Shown piece after piece: positions 44,371 through 55,077 of a stretch of DNA of 64,000 bases. Position numbers and translations under genes: made by a program. The stretch comes from Gracilaria gracilis (Eukaryota; Rhodophyta; Florideophyceae; Gracilariales; Gracilariaceae): positions 310,001-374,000 of the forward strand of contig JARGSG010000013.1 of the NCBI GenBank assembly GCA_030374805.1, given 5' to 3'. Positions within the stretch are counted from its first letter, which is position 1. The number at the start of each line of letters is the position of its first letter. A model generated the notes under the pieces. It was not told where the DNA came from, did no database searches, and saw only the letters and a program-made list of their open reading frames with translations.

Positions 44371-44402
44371 AGTCGGGGGGCCGGCCGAATCTGAGACGAT
44401 AA

Positions 44403-46764
44403 TTAAGGCGGAATATGCGATTGAACCAAAAAGTTTGGACCAGCACCCGTGTCGAGAACGGATAACTGCCGAACCATATAATGGTCGGATATCCCGAGGT
44501 CGGCGAAAACTTTGTAGTTTCGTTTCGCCATGACCAGGACTCTATCCGGAGCGCGGAAATTGCGTGACCGTACCCACAGGCGACGGAGAACAACGAGATG
44601 TTCCAAGCCCACGTCTGTCGTGGCCATCTTCCTCGTAAGAATCGTGACCGGGGAGCGAGGTTTTGCAATCTCCGGCGCGGTTGAGCTCGACTTCGATTGC
44701 GCCGCTTCTTCAAAGGAAGCTCCCATGCTCAGTTTTTCTGAGCCGTCGCCACTATTTTGCGCAACCGTCTGGTCCGCAGATGTGGCTGCCGCTTCACCAT
44801 GAGGCGGTGAAGGTTCCTGTTTTTCAGGCTGAGTATCCGTCTTCGCACGAAGGTAAGATTTGTCGGGAACACGTTCCCGTTCGGCGGGCGTCAACGACTC
44901 ATAATGGAGAACAATTTTTGCCATCTCCCTGAATGGTAACATACAGTTCGGGGCAGTATGACCATGTTTGAAACAAATATGGCATATGAGCAGACGAAGA
45001 GAATCCGCATTGGGAGGCCTTTGCTCCTGTCTCGCGGGGTAGGGATCCCTCCAACCGGGACGGGAGTTTCTGTATCCGCCAGAGTGCGGCACTGGCAATG
45101 CCGGAACATGATTACCGGCGTACAGAGCAGCATCCGAATCTTCGGTAGTCGGTCCCATCGTAGATGGCAGGTCCGACGTTGCCAACGATTGGTCACTCTG
45201 CACTAGGTGCATGTTGTCGTAGTTGGCATGGGCTGAACCTCTCGATTGAGGCTGTGATGAATCTCTCTCTTCCAAATGGAAGAGTCGGCGTGTGCGAGAC
45301 TTAATGCCGGCACGTGCTCGGGCCGCACCACCTTCAGCTTGAGCAAATTGACCCAGCTCCAAGTAGGAGGTCTTGCGCTTGTTCTCCCGATAGCGGGCAA
45401 CCAAAGTCCTAATCGAGGGAACCAAGCCATCCACAAACATGGTACATCGCTCGGCCGCGGAGTAGACGTTTCCACAGCGGTGAAAGGCCTTATTCAGCCG
45501 TGTAGAATAAACAGTCTCCGTCTCTTCAGGTCCTTGCTTCGTGTCGCGCAATGCGAGTATGGCCTCTTGAGTTGCGTTTCTTGTAGCATAGGATCGCAGG
45601 AGGTACTGCACAGCCTCTGGCCAACAGGTCACTCCTCCTTCGGAGGCACGAGACGATCCGTTAACCGAGTTGTACTGGTCCTCGGCCATACCTTTTAAAA
45701 AGTAAGGCAGTGCGATGTAGGCTTGCGCCTCCGACATTCGAAGTACATCGGCTTCCCCAACATATCGGGCGAGAAAGTCCACCACCAGGATTGGATCCTG
45801 CCCAAAGAACTTATTGGGCTTCAGTGTGAGCTCCAGCCGCTTAATGTGGTCTTTCACTCGTCCAGTCCTGCGAGGGGTACTTTCTCAACTGGAGTCTTCC
45901 AGCCGATTATATCGGTACGACAACAACTTCCGATACAATAGATTCGCCGGCTTCAGTTCCTTGAGTCCAAGGTGCTTTTGTCCTTTCGAATGGCTTCGGG
46001 CAACGCCTTGCGTGGCCTTGGTGGCCCGAGAGCGGGTAGCACGAGAGCGTGGGGGCTCGTCCTCACTTTCCGAAGAATCGGTTGACGAATCCCTGACCCG
46101 GGCATCAGACTCAGAGGATGAAGAAGAAGACGAATCAGGTTCCAATTTAACCGTTCTCTTCTTTCCCGCATGGCGGTTTTTGGAGCGGTGCGACTTCCAA
46201 GAACCTTCGGAGACCGGCACGCCGGGCGCCACCGCATCGTGGATGATGGTGTGCTCGAACGTTTCCAGAAGGGCCGCTAAGCGGTTTAAATGATCAGTTG
46301 CCTGCTCATGCAGGACACCCGATTCCTTTCGGTCTTCCATGATCTGGTTGACATCAGACCGTAAGACACGGACGTCTTGCGAAACATCCTGAACATCGGC
46401 TTCGTATAGCCGTTGCTCGGAGTTTCGCAATTTCGTGATTCAGAGCCACGTGAGAATTCTGCATCACGCGCACTTGTGCTTCTAATTCACGGAGGGTATA
46501 CTCGTCGGACCTCGACGACATGGCTTCAGCCGCTTGCGAGGAATTAGCCGGTCCTTGAGCCGGTGGGGCTCCATTGTTTGTACGGGGACCCCGGGAAGTC
46601 GGTGCTTGGGCGCTATCTCCTGGGACATTCAGTACATCTGTTGGTAACGGCGGCAGGCTCTGAGCCAGTCTAGATGATTCCGGTGGTCCAGCAATTGGGT
46701 CAGGTGTAGACCCAGCCTTCGAGCGACCTTTGTTACGGCGAGATGTGATAGTCTGCCGAAGCAA
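44403..46764 (-). pseudogene. gag: Element B gag and protease start
   Basis: The N-terminal part (46764-46430) is Pro/Ser-rich, then a frameshift near 46428 leads into a helical segment and an acidic Ser/Glu plus basic Arg-rich linker to a stop at 45885. The capsid-like core runs 45857-44403 (484 codons, in frame after the stop) with RCGNV, a clean CCHC zinc knuckle (CHICFKHGHTAPNC, near 44970) and a protease active site VLDTGAG at the end. Thus gag and protease share a frame, while the rest of protease is in another after a shift near 44400. The core aligns with element A gag. Confidence 0.85.
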
Positions 46765-46880
46765 TCGGGCAAATTAAACGAACGATTACCGCTTCCAGAA
46801 ATGGGTCCAAAACGGATACTCCCAATGCAGAGGGATCCAGCACCAGTGTACACTACAACCAATGTTGGCAAGAAAGCCGT

Positions 46881-46898
46881 TTCTAAGTCGGGAGAACA
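46881..46898 (-). promoter_or_regulatory. Primer-binding site of element B
   Basis: The + strand reads TTCTAAGTCGGGAGAACA two bases inside the 5' LTR. It differs from the site of element A only in the last triplet (ACA instead of CCA), showing that both elements used the same tRNA primer. Confidence 0.7.
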
Positions 46899-46900
46899 CT

Positions 46901-47751
46901 TGTAGGGCAAAGCCGGGAATGGAAAGAAAGAACACAAACCGCGCCAGCGGCTACGCACACAAGGTGTTCAGCCTTGCTCCCTATTGGGGCAGAGCAGTGG
47001 CAGAACCCTCCAATGAGGCCGACACGTGCCGGGCGTAACTCCGGGCGGCCTCTTCCTGACTTACAGACGGAGGTTGAGGGTGACAATCGGGGTGCCAAAA
47101 GGATGGAATCAACTGGGTGTGGCGTATTCTGTAGCAAAAGGGGCGAGATAGAAGGTAGCAAAACGAGCCGCACCGCGCAGCACAGACTCGTGAGAGCGGG
47201 GAATAATCCCGAGACAAAAAGGGCAAACCTGTACAACAGGGCGAAATGTAACGAAGCCGTAAGACGGGAAAACAGAAAGAGTGTACGAAAGAATGATAAA
47301 TAAAAGCCCGTAACGACGGATCGGTGCTTCTCAGTGACGGAGGTGGATAACTTGTCCGGATAAGCGGCGGTGTTTCCCGGGAATGGGGCAGAAGACCGTG
47401 CGCAAGCGGAAATCAAGCTAGAGCCAAGGCCTCGTTGAGGTCTACTTCCCGCACAGTGGCGGCAAGTGCCGCCACTTATATACGGCTGAGAAATATCAAC
47501 TAAAATATCTAAGCACCCGGCACGCCGGCCAACACTACCCACGTGTACCTCCGTGGCATTCTTGCAACGGCGCATCTGGTAATCGGGCGCGGGCACAAAC
47601 GTGTCACGCTAATCATACGCTTCATAGGTGGATCCCTAATCCGGGCCAAATAGCCAAATAGACCTCATAATAGTAGGAAGTTCAGCCAAAAATAACAACG
47701 GATATATGAGTGGCATCCCCCTCAGTCCCTGCCAAGGGCAATTACTCTACA
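46901..47751 (-). repeat. 5' LTR of element B
   Basis: 851 bp mate of 36839-37688. On the minus strand the TATATAAG box is at about 47475-47482, so transcription would run left into gag. Confidence 0.9.
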
Positions 47752-48841
47752 AGAGCCCTGTGGAACACCAACGTGATCCTGCAGGCTACAACGTCCTTCA
47801 TTGGTGCCTTCAATGACTCGTAGTCGTGAGAGCCCCGGAATATAACGAATTGTGCGAGGTCGGCGTACTCAATGATGGCACGGCGCGGGAGACCAAACCA
47901 AACTCTGAATTTAACCCGGTTTTATCGAAAGTTGCATCCATCTACTTCAGAGAGCCAAGGAGGTCCCCATATTCCAAACGCGCCTATAAAGCACGACGAA
48001 TATGTTCCTCAGGCTTCTCTTCAATACCGAGTGTATCGAAAACCACCCGTTTTACGGCGACATAGTTGGATGCGGCATTACTGAGGACATTACGGAACGA
48101 AAACGGGCCTCAATAGAACTTAAAGATCCCTCCTTCGAGAAATCCGAGGAATTCAATTGGGCGTCCTTCTTCAATCTTGCCACAGAAAGATAAAATCTTG
48201 TAGAAGAAAAAGAACTTGTAGGTATCAACGTTGAAACCGAGAAGAAAGAGACTCTAGAGGAAATAATAGCCTTACTAAGTCCTCGAAATTAAATAGGAAC
48301 ACCAATGTTGTAGAAGAAATGTCGCGGGTGATTCAGAGTTCAGGAGCAAAGGTATATCTAGCAAAAAGCCAAAAAGACACAACCGAAAGGATTCTCGAGA
48401 GTACCAGCTCAAAACGATTTGTATCAATGGTAACCACGAGCCCGTAGTTATCACATAAACTGCGAAAAGTGGCCAAAACCAATATGAGAGGTCTAGCAAG
48501 CGAAAGCTACAGCATGACGCAAACTATAGGTCTTTAACTGGCAGAATCATACTAAGAACCGCTACAGAAAAGTAAAAACTCTTTGATGAAGGACTAAAAG
48601 TTCATTTATTTTCAGTAAACAAAATCCGTAAATCCGAAAGACAAAATAAAGCCAGGAAGTAGTGATGATTTTCAAAAGTTTGTCTAAAGAAAGCAAAAAG
48701 AAAATTGTCTAGAATATGAGGTTTGACAAACAGGAAAAAAATTCATAGATAAGCAAGAGAAAGTTTGCTCTGAAGAAAGGTTGGTAAATTGCTTTCGAAG
48801 ACAAAGTAGTATGATCGGAAGTAGTCAAAATAAGGCTGCTA
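47752..48841. other. Unassigned DNA between element B and Tc1-like element H
   Basis: Short frames near 47826-48193 may belong to the same old transposon gene that element B split at 36838. The following 600 bp is A-rich with stops in all frames. Ends with TA (48840-48841), the left target duplication of element H. Confidence 0.4.
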
Positions 48842-50411
48842 CAGTCCCCGAAATTCAAATGGATCCAATTTGCAACTTCTTGATAACTCCTATTGTAGAA
48901 AGATTTACGCATCGAACGCTGAGGAGTTGATTGTACACTGTAAACACCGCTTTGAGCAACTCCGAGACCACACTGTAACCAAAAATAAAAGAAACCCCCT
49001 TCACAATACAAAACGAAATTCCTATAGAACAGCGAACTTCTATAAAGACCAAATCCCCGCTTTAAGCATAACAAAGAAACAGAAAGCGCGCCATAATTCA
49101 AACTCGGTGTGCCTATAACCACGACGTAGCACTGCTCCCTGCCAAAACAACTTTGCATGCATCACCGTCAACGATGCCTCTGGGACCCCAACTCACTAAC
49201 GCCGAAAAAGCTGAGATTTTTGCGCATCATGCACACGGCATGTCTCAACGAGACATCGCTCACGAGGTCAATCGAAGCCGCAGCTGCGTCCAGAAGTTTC
49301 TAAGTCGTCCTCACCCGTCTCAGCAAAAGAAATTTCAACCACGCAACAAGAAACTCACGTCTACAGCAACAAGGCTCATTGTGAGACAGACGGCAAGGAC
49401 GAGGTGCAGCGCATCTGACCTCCAGAAACAGTACCACTTGCCAGTATCTGTCCGTAGGATCCAACAGGTGCTCCGCAACGTACCGTATCTAAAGTATCAG
49501 CGGATGCCGAAGGGGCCTTACCTTAGCAAGAACCACAAGATTTCCTGCCTGAATTGGGCAAAGTCGAAGCTTGCGTTTGGGGCTATTAAATGGAAGAGGG
49601 TTATTTTCTCTGATGTGAAAAGTTCAATCTAGATGGTCCGGACGGATTGGTGTGCTTTTGGCCTGATTTGCGGACGACACCCGATATATTCTCCTAGCGG
49701 CAGCAAGGACGTGGATCGCTGATGATATGGGGAGCAATTTCGTACTACGGTGTGTCAGATTTTGACAATTTGATAGCGTCACAGAATTTGGAGAAGTATT
49801 GTGAGACTCTACAGCGTTCTTTACTACCGTTTGCCGCCGAAAATTTGGGTGAACGTTGGACCTTGTAGCAAGATGGGGCTTCTATTCATCGTTTTAATTA
49901 CACTAACTCATGGTTTAGTGATAAGGAAGTTGATGTTTTGGACTGGCAGGCAAAGTCTCCGGACCTTAACATCATAAAGAACGTGTGGGAGCACTTGGCG
50001 CGGGAGGTTTACAAAGAAGGAAAACACTATGAGTGCGTTGAAGATCTTGCGAAGGCGGTTGTTAACGCGTGGTCTGATATTAGCGTTAATTACCTTTGTA
50101 GACTGTATGATTCGATTCCCCGTCGTCTTGTGTTTGTGATTGAGGCAAAAGGTACTACAATCTCGTATTGAGTAAGAAGAAATGAGTAAAGAAGTTTGTT
50201 AGTGTTTATAATATTTTGCGGTTCTATTCTACTTTCGTTATATCTATGTTGCTCTACGAAGTGGTTGAGTTTGCTGAAGTGTGGTTTCTTTATATGATAT
50301 CGAGGCAGTAGGTGTGAGTAATCGTTTGCAACGACCGCTTTGGTGCACACTTCGCCACAGAGCTCTGACGCCGTGTTGGACTGTTTGGACCCTTTTTGGT
50401 TTCGGGGACTG
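48842..50411 (+). mobile_element. Tc1/mariner DNA transposon H
   Basis: The ends CAGTCCCCGAAA (48842-48853) and its exact inverse (50400-50411) are flanked by TA on both sides (48840-48841, 50412-50413), the hallmark duplication. The inverted match extends weakly to about 25 bp. The interior carries one transposase gene with lesions. About 300 bp of A-rich sequence precede it. Confidence 0.88.
49174..50171 (+). pseudogene. Tc1-type transposase, broken, catalytic Glu replaced
   Basis: ATG at 49174 opens a frame with a paired-like helix-turn-helix (GMSQRDIAHEVNRSRSCVQKFL) split across residues about 20-40, then the second HTH (SASDLQKQYHLPVSVRRIQ). The first Asp is in VIFSDVK. A frameshift near 49620 is followed by DGPDGLVCFWPD, a stop near 49696, GSLMIWGAIS, a second stop near 49866, then QDGASIH (second Asp). 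The third acidic residue should be Glu in SPDLNxIENxW, but the sequence reads SPDLNIIKNVW, so it is Lys. Ends at 50171. Inactive by several criteria. Confidence 0.88.
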
Positions 50412-50803
50412 TATGGCCTTTTTAAATGCAACTAAACATTTGACACTGGACTCTAAATTTATTTCTACTTACAATAACCAATGAAGTGCTTACTAGTGCA
50501 ACATTTTTATCGTCTCTGCCACTCACCGTAGAGGCAGTGGCGCGTTAAGTAGACTGAAAAGGCGCCGAGGACCATGCGGTGCACTCCCGTGCACAGTGCG
50601 TAGACAACTAAGGGGTGTTCCAGAAGTTTACGAAACTGAAAACTGGAAACCCGGAAATCACAATATTTCTAATCTGTTTTGCTCTGTTGTGTCTGGAAAG
50701 GTGGCTTGGACTTGGAAAGCAACGACCGGAAATCCGCGTAACGAGTCGATTCGCCAGAACGTATGGACTGTAGGCGAATCAGCACAACGAAGACGAAAGA
50801 AAG

Positions 50804-52072
50804 ATGCCCAAGCTCCGGGGACGCAGGCTTCTTCACTGGGCTGTTCTGCGGCGCCACAAACTACGGGACGCCTTCAAGCGTCGCGCAAAAGACCAGGGCT
50901 CATTGCAAAGAGCTCTCGTTTTGCTAGAGCTCCTTGTCAACCACGAGAAGAACGCCTTGCGTACAAATGTCATGAAGACGGTGCTACCGCGACATAAACT
51001 AGATGTGAAGGAACACGTCAATGGACTAACTGCGGATCATTTCAGGCGCATGTACCGCATGTCAAAGGAACAATTCTTGCAGCTCTCAAATGTTATGAGA
51101 CCATCCCTCCAAAGGCGACAACGCCAAAATTCTTCTGCGTCAGGAGCAGTAAGCGTTGAAGTGATGCTGTTTGTGACATTGCGTCTCCTGGCGGGAGCCA
51201 GTTACTTGGATGTGTGCTGGCCTTACGGTTTAGGACGCAGTACTGTGTACGACATATTTGAGGAAACGCTTTGTGCGCTCGACAGGTTTCTACCGGAGAT
51301 TACGTTTCCTGCAACGGAAGCAGAATGTAAAGCGAACGCGGATATGTTCTGCCGATTTCGACGATCTCCCATTTTTGGCGTAGTTGCGGCGCTAGACGGC
51401 ATTGCTATCGAAATAACAAAGCCACGGCGAAGGGAAGTCAAGGATCCTAAGAAGTATTATAATCGTAAGGGGTTCTTCGCGCTTTGTGTACAGGCTGCAG
51501 CACAAGCAGATTACAAATTCTGCTTCGTATCTGCGTCGCATTCTGGGGGGACACATGACTCCACGGCTTTTGCAGCAACGAGACTGTACGGTTTTCTTAA
51601 GGGTTTCGAACTACCTAATTGGGCCATGGTTGTCGCTGACGATGCTTACGCAAACGAGAACAGAATTTTAACTCCATATCCAGGGAGGGGTCTAACACGA
51701 AGAGAAGATTCTTTTAATGCATATCTTTCGTCTTGTAGGACTGTAGTTGAGCAAGCGTTCGGTATCCTGATATGTCGGTTTGGTATATTTTGGTCTGCGA
51801 TTCGGTATCCACTCCACAAGGTAACGCTCATTATTATTGTTGCTTGTAAGTTGCACAACTTCATCATAGAGACTGCAGCCATTTCGTCATTCGAAACGAT
51901 ACCGAGCCATGAAGACAACAGCGTACACGGTTCACCCGTCGTGCACTTCCAAAACTCGCTGCACATGGAGGCAGAAAACATGCGTACAAGGAACCGAAAG
52001 AGAGAGACATCGGCTCAGAGAGACAATATTGCCCAGCAGCTACAGGACTTAGGCTATGTGCGACGTAGGTAA
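50804..52072 (+). CDS. PIF/Harbinger transposase, intact frame
   Basis: 422 aa from ATG. The DDE_4-type catalytic domain has AALDGIAIEI with D198, VADDAYANEN with D279/D280, and RTVVEQAFGIL with E316, spaced as in the family, plus the conserved Leu-rich CKLHNFI block after it. The N-terminal 90 residues are basic, with RMYRMSKEQFLQL typical of the pre-catalytic HTH region. It would cut and paste the element at TWA sites, helped by the SANT-like partner at 52827-54008. No lesion is visible, so this is the only transposase in the window that could still be functional. It might act in trans on short Harbinger-like elements. Confidence 0.93.
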   Translation: MPKLRGRRLLHWAVLRRHKLRDAFKRRAKDQGSLQRALVLLELLVNHEKNALRTNVMKTVLPRHKLDVKEHVNGLTADHFRRMYRMSKEQFLQLSNVMRPSLQRRQRQNSSASGAVSVEVMLFVTLRLLAGASYLDVCWPYGLGRSTVYDIFEETLCALDRFLPEITFPATEAECKANADMFCRFRRSPIFGVVAALDGIAIEITKPRRREVKDPKKYYNRKGFFALCVQAAAQADYKFCFVSASHSGGTHDSTAFAATRLYGFLKGFELPNWAMVVADDAYANENRILTPYPGRGLTRREDSFNAYLSSCRTVVEQAFGILICRFGIFWSAIRYPLHKVTLIIIVACKLHNFIIETAAISSFETIPSHEDNSVHGSPVVHFQNSLHMEAENMRTRNRKRETSAQRDNIAQQLQDLGYVRRR

Positions 52073-52646
52073 TGTTGTCCTACCCCTACATCGCCGGCGT
52101 TGTCCTTCGGCGTCATTACCATCGCATTGCAGCTTGCGTTTATCTGCGTCGAGTGTCATGGATGTAGACGGACGTACAACGAGGAACGAAAATGTTTCAA
52201 TTTGTCAAAGGTGAAAGATTCAGTAAGCACGAAAAGATCGCCTCTAGTTGTTACTGCTTATAGGCTTTACGGATTCGTTTGCACCACTGTTTCAACACTG
52301 TACAATATCCGTACACTCTGGTGAGGCAGCCTTGCTTTGCGCCACCAGAAGTGGTTCCGCTGGTTCAGGATCCTCGCATCAAATTCTGGGATGCTATCGT
52401 CGCGGTTTTCCGCTCTTGGGCAAATTCAAGAGCTAGAAGAAGTTACAGAAGATTGCATAAACTGCAGGCCCGCATTGACAGTATCCAGATCGAACGGCAT
52501 ACATTCGCGTTTCACGGCACACTCTGTGGCATGGAAGAACTCGCCAATCGAAATCACTTTTTGGCGTTATACAACAGGTGCCCGTGAAACAAATCAAACC
52601 TCGATAGCGTTGCGTTACACATGAATGCTACATGTCTAAACAAACT

Positions 52647-52680
52647 CTTGAGAAGTGCTTCCACACTAGTGCTTCTCAAG
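52647..52680. repeat. Short hairpin after the transposase gene
   Basis: CTTGAGAAGTGCT (52647-52659) and AGTGCTTCTCAAG (52668-52680) are inverted copies with two mismatches. It lies between the two convergent Harbinger genes. Confidence 0.6.
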
Positions 52681-52826
52681 AAATAAGCATGTAGGCTCTC
52701 TCTCTGACGGGGACAGTTGTCACATACAGATCACAAGACCGAACAATATCCATCGCGCAAAATGCCGGTGCCACCACGTCTTAAATATACGAACACGCAA
52801 AGATGCATAGAAAACAATTAAACATG

Positions 52827-54008
52827 TTACTTATTACCCAACTTAGAAAGTAACCGACGCAAGCTCTGCTGTAAAACAGTTTTCTCCTCATCATCTGATG
52901 TGTTTTCCATATGTGTCCGTACCGCAGCAATGGCGTCAACTGTTGCTTTCGTAAAGCGTGCGTCTGCTTCAAATGCTTCGTAACGCATTTTATCGCGTTC
53001 TGCTTCTTCAAACTCTTTCGCGACCTCAGAGTTCTGTGGCCTAAATGCCGACGCGAGCCCCTCAATGGCAGAACTACTGGAATTGGCTGCCGAAGTCCTT
53101 GAACGCTTAGATTGTGGCCCATAATTCACCCTTCCTCCAAATCCGTATCCTTTCAATGGGGCACCCACACCTTCTTCTCTCCGGGCATCAGTACTAAGGG
53201 CTCTAGTTGCAAAGGGCTCCAGAATCGGGTGAACCTTTAGAAAGCAGAACGCATACATGATATAGATTTTGCCGTCTGCAAAGCTAGCAAATGCTTCTGG
53301 GTCACCCTGTCCAGAAGCCTCATATCTACTTAAACAAGTTCCATACAAGCTCTTGAATGCCCCAAATTTTCGTTTCAACACTCCAGCATCAGGAATATGT
53401 GGCCGCCGGGAGGGATCCAAATACGCGATGTCACTGCGCGTAACCCCCCCGGACAGCGTTGAAACAGCTTCGGGTTTTAACTCGCCATCATTAAACAAAG
53501 TCGCAATGCTGTCCGTCCAAGGGTCCTCTTGTTCTTTATCTAGCTCTTCCCGCGTCATGCATTCCATGAGTTTTCGTCTAGTCGCCGTTAGTCTGGCATC
53601 AGCCAGTACATGAAGGAGACGGCAGTATTCCACAGCTTGAAATGCAGGCTATCTTCCCTCTGTGTCCTCGGTTGCATTGGTCTCAACCGAAAGACTTGGT
53701 TCCCCCACAACCACTTCATCGTTATCAAATATAGGTACATCTCCCTTGATCCACAATACCTCAATCTTCTGCTGCAAATCTTTCTTCACTCGTACAGTAG
53801 TTCTCGGTAAGTTGCATATACCAGAGTAATCTCTATTACTATTGCCTCCTCTTTGCTGTAGTAAATGCGAGAGTGCAGCGCCGGATACAGTTCTTTGAAC
53901 CATTTTCGTGGTAATTATGGTTACCTTTGTCACGAGCTTAGCGTTATGGGCACCCATTATATTCAACATTCTAAGAGCCTGCTTGCACATCGTGTTGTTA
54001 AATCGCAA
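52827..54008 (-). pseudogene. Harbinger second protein, SANT/Myb-like, one internal stop
   Basis: A single frame from about 54008 to 52827 is interrupted only by a TAG at 53649. The middle part has a trihelix/SANT-like domain (RRPHIPDAGVLKRKFGAF, then SLYGTCLSRYEASG) and the C-terminal third is Glu/Ala/Arg-rich and helical (EFEEAERDKMRYEAFEADA). In Harbinger elements this partner brings the transposase to the ends and into the nucleus. The N terminus is unclear: no ATG fits upstream of 54008 before a stop, so splicing or a lost start is possible. If the stop were an intron edge the gene could still be intact. Confidence 0.7.
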
Positions 54009-54276
54009 TTGCCGTAGTATTGCTTCTGCGTCAGCAACTGTTGCCGGCGCGTTTTAATTTGGAAAAACATCTGGCAAAGAGTGCAATTGATGTTGCGTGT
54101 CACGGTGAGCGGTACTTGAAGCGGATGCATCTTGGTGCGATGTTTGTGGTACAGCGGCATTTGTTGTGGCATTATTTGAGTGAGATGAACAGGGTGGCTC
54201 CATAGGTATAGACACAGCAGTGGGTATGGAGAGGAAGTTTTTGCTTCGTCAAAGAGCATGCAACAACGATCAACAT

Positions 54277-54322
54277 TCGTTTCCTTGACTGCGAAACGAA
54301 CGGTTTCGCAGTCAAGAAACGA
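54277..54322. repeat. Hairpin near the right end of element G
   Basis: Arms 54277-54297 and 54303-54322 pair with one bulged base around GAACG (TCGTTTC...GCGAAAC). It lies about 100 bp inside the right TIR and could be a subterminal binding or folding site. Confidence 0.75.
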
Positions 54323-54563
54323 AGCCGGAAATACAGCTCATAGACGTGTAATGCGCTGATTGCGTCATCTTAGGTTTCCACGATTTCGTTTCCTGTTGCG
54401 TAAACTCGTAGAACGGCCCTAAAATATCCGGAAAAATATCCAAGTAGAGAAACTTGTAGACAGACATATTGTGTCCAACACGTGTACTGCACACGCTGCG
54501 CGGAAACGCGTGCCACAGATATTTTCCCGTGGGTAACGATATTTTCTTGAGAAGCAAACGACA

Positions 54564-54621
54564 GGCAACCCTCAAAGTGTCCTAGACCATGTCTTTGGTC
54601 TAGTACACTTTGAGGGTTGCC
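54564..54621. repeat. 27-bp-arm hairpin, 4-nt loop, outside element G
   Basis: Arms 54564-54590 and 54595-54621 pair at 25 of 27 positions (GGCAACCCTCAAAGTGT... against its inverse) around GTCT. It lies 140 bp right of the Harbinger element. Could be a small-RNA precursor or a foldback element. Confidence 0.8.
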
Positions 54622-55077
54622 GTATAAGAGATAAGAATGCCCAATGTCGAATGTGGAAGCTGCACTCGTTCCTTCTGAAGCAGTTTGAGCGACGCCACCA
54701 AGAACACTTCCCACTGTACACGGTGTTCCAAACACTGTTACGACATGAGGCACGACTTACGGTGCGAATCACTTCTTCGAATGTTCATAACACGCCTCAG
54801 AGATTTGTTCTATAGTCAGCCATGCAACGTTCACAAAATTAAAGCTTCCAATACGGTAAGCAGATTGCTAGAAGTATATATATATAGACACACTTGTACA
54901 GAACGTCTCGGTTTGAACAAGTTTGTCTGATACTACTAAAACAACGTACCCTGTACAAATTATGATAGCTCGAACCAGTATAAAAGATGCAAACTAGATA
55001 GTCAAACACAATCGCAGTCAGCAGTTTCGTTCTTCCCCCCCCCCCCCACCCTCGGAGCTTTCGCGTTCATTTTCACC
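54622..55077. other. Upstream region of the decarboxylase gene
   Basis: About 450 bp without a gene. A TATATATATA run lies at 54876-54886, and a run of 13 C bases at about 55037-55049 sits some 30 bp before the start codon. The leader is TC-rich. Both could be promoter or leader elements. Confidence 0.5.

Larger units (their letters stand above)
36839..47751 (-). mobile_element. Ty3/gypsy LTR retrotransposon B with an antisense gene
   Basis: Direct repeats of 850 and 851 bp, TG...CA, bound a minus-strand gag-pol in gypsy order. A primer-binding site and a polypurine tract lie at the correct inner edges. The 10.9-kb length is large because 3.6 kb between the 3' LTR and pol holds a + strand gene and unassigned DNA. 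Gag is homologous to that of element A. Target duplication is unclear: AGAGC occurs on both sides, but four bases separate it from the LTR on the left. Multiple stops in all genes. Confidence 0.9.
50612..54419. mobile_element. PIF/Harbinger DNA transposon G, nearly intact
   Basis: Ends GGGGTGTTCCAGAAGTTTACG, split at 50612-50632, and an inverted partner at 54399-54419 (16 of 21 bases match, and similarity continues inward). TAA flanks both sides (50609-50611, 54420-54422), as expected for PIF/Harbinger. Two convergent genes, a DDE transposase (plus) and a SANT/Myb-like second protein (minus), are the canonical pair of this superfamily. Transposase is open; the second gene has one stop. Confidence 0.9.

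Noticed and set aside
44006-44533. 175-codon + strand frame over element B pol
   Set aside because: Shadow of the protease region on the minus strand.
36830-47761. Nine- to ten-base target duplication AGAGCC(C)TGT for element B
   Set aside because: Ty3/gypsy duplications are normally 4-6 bp and the copies differ by an indel. Noted as a hint only.
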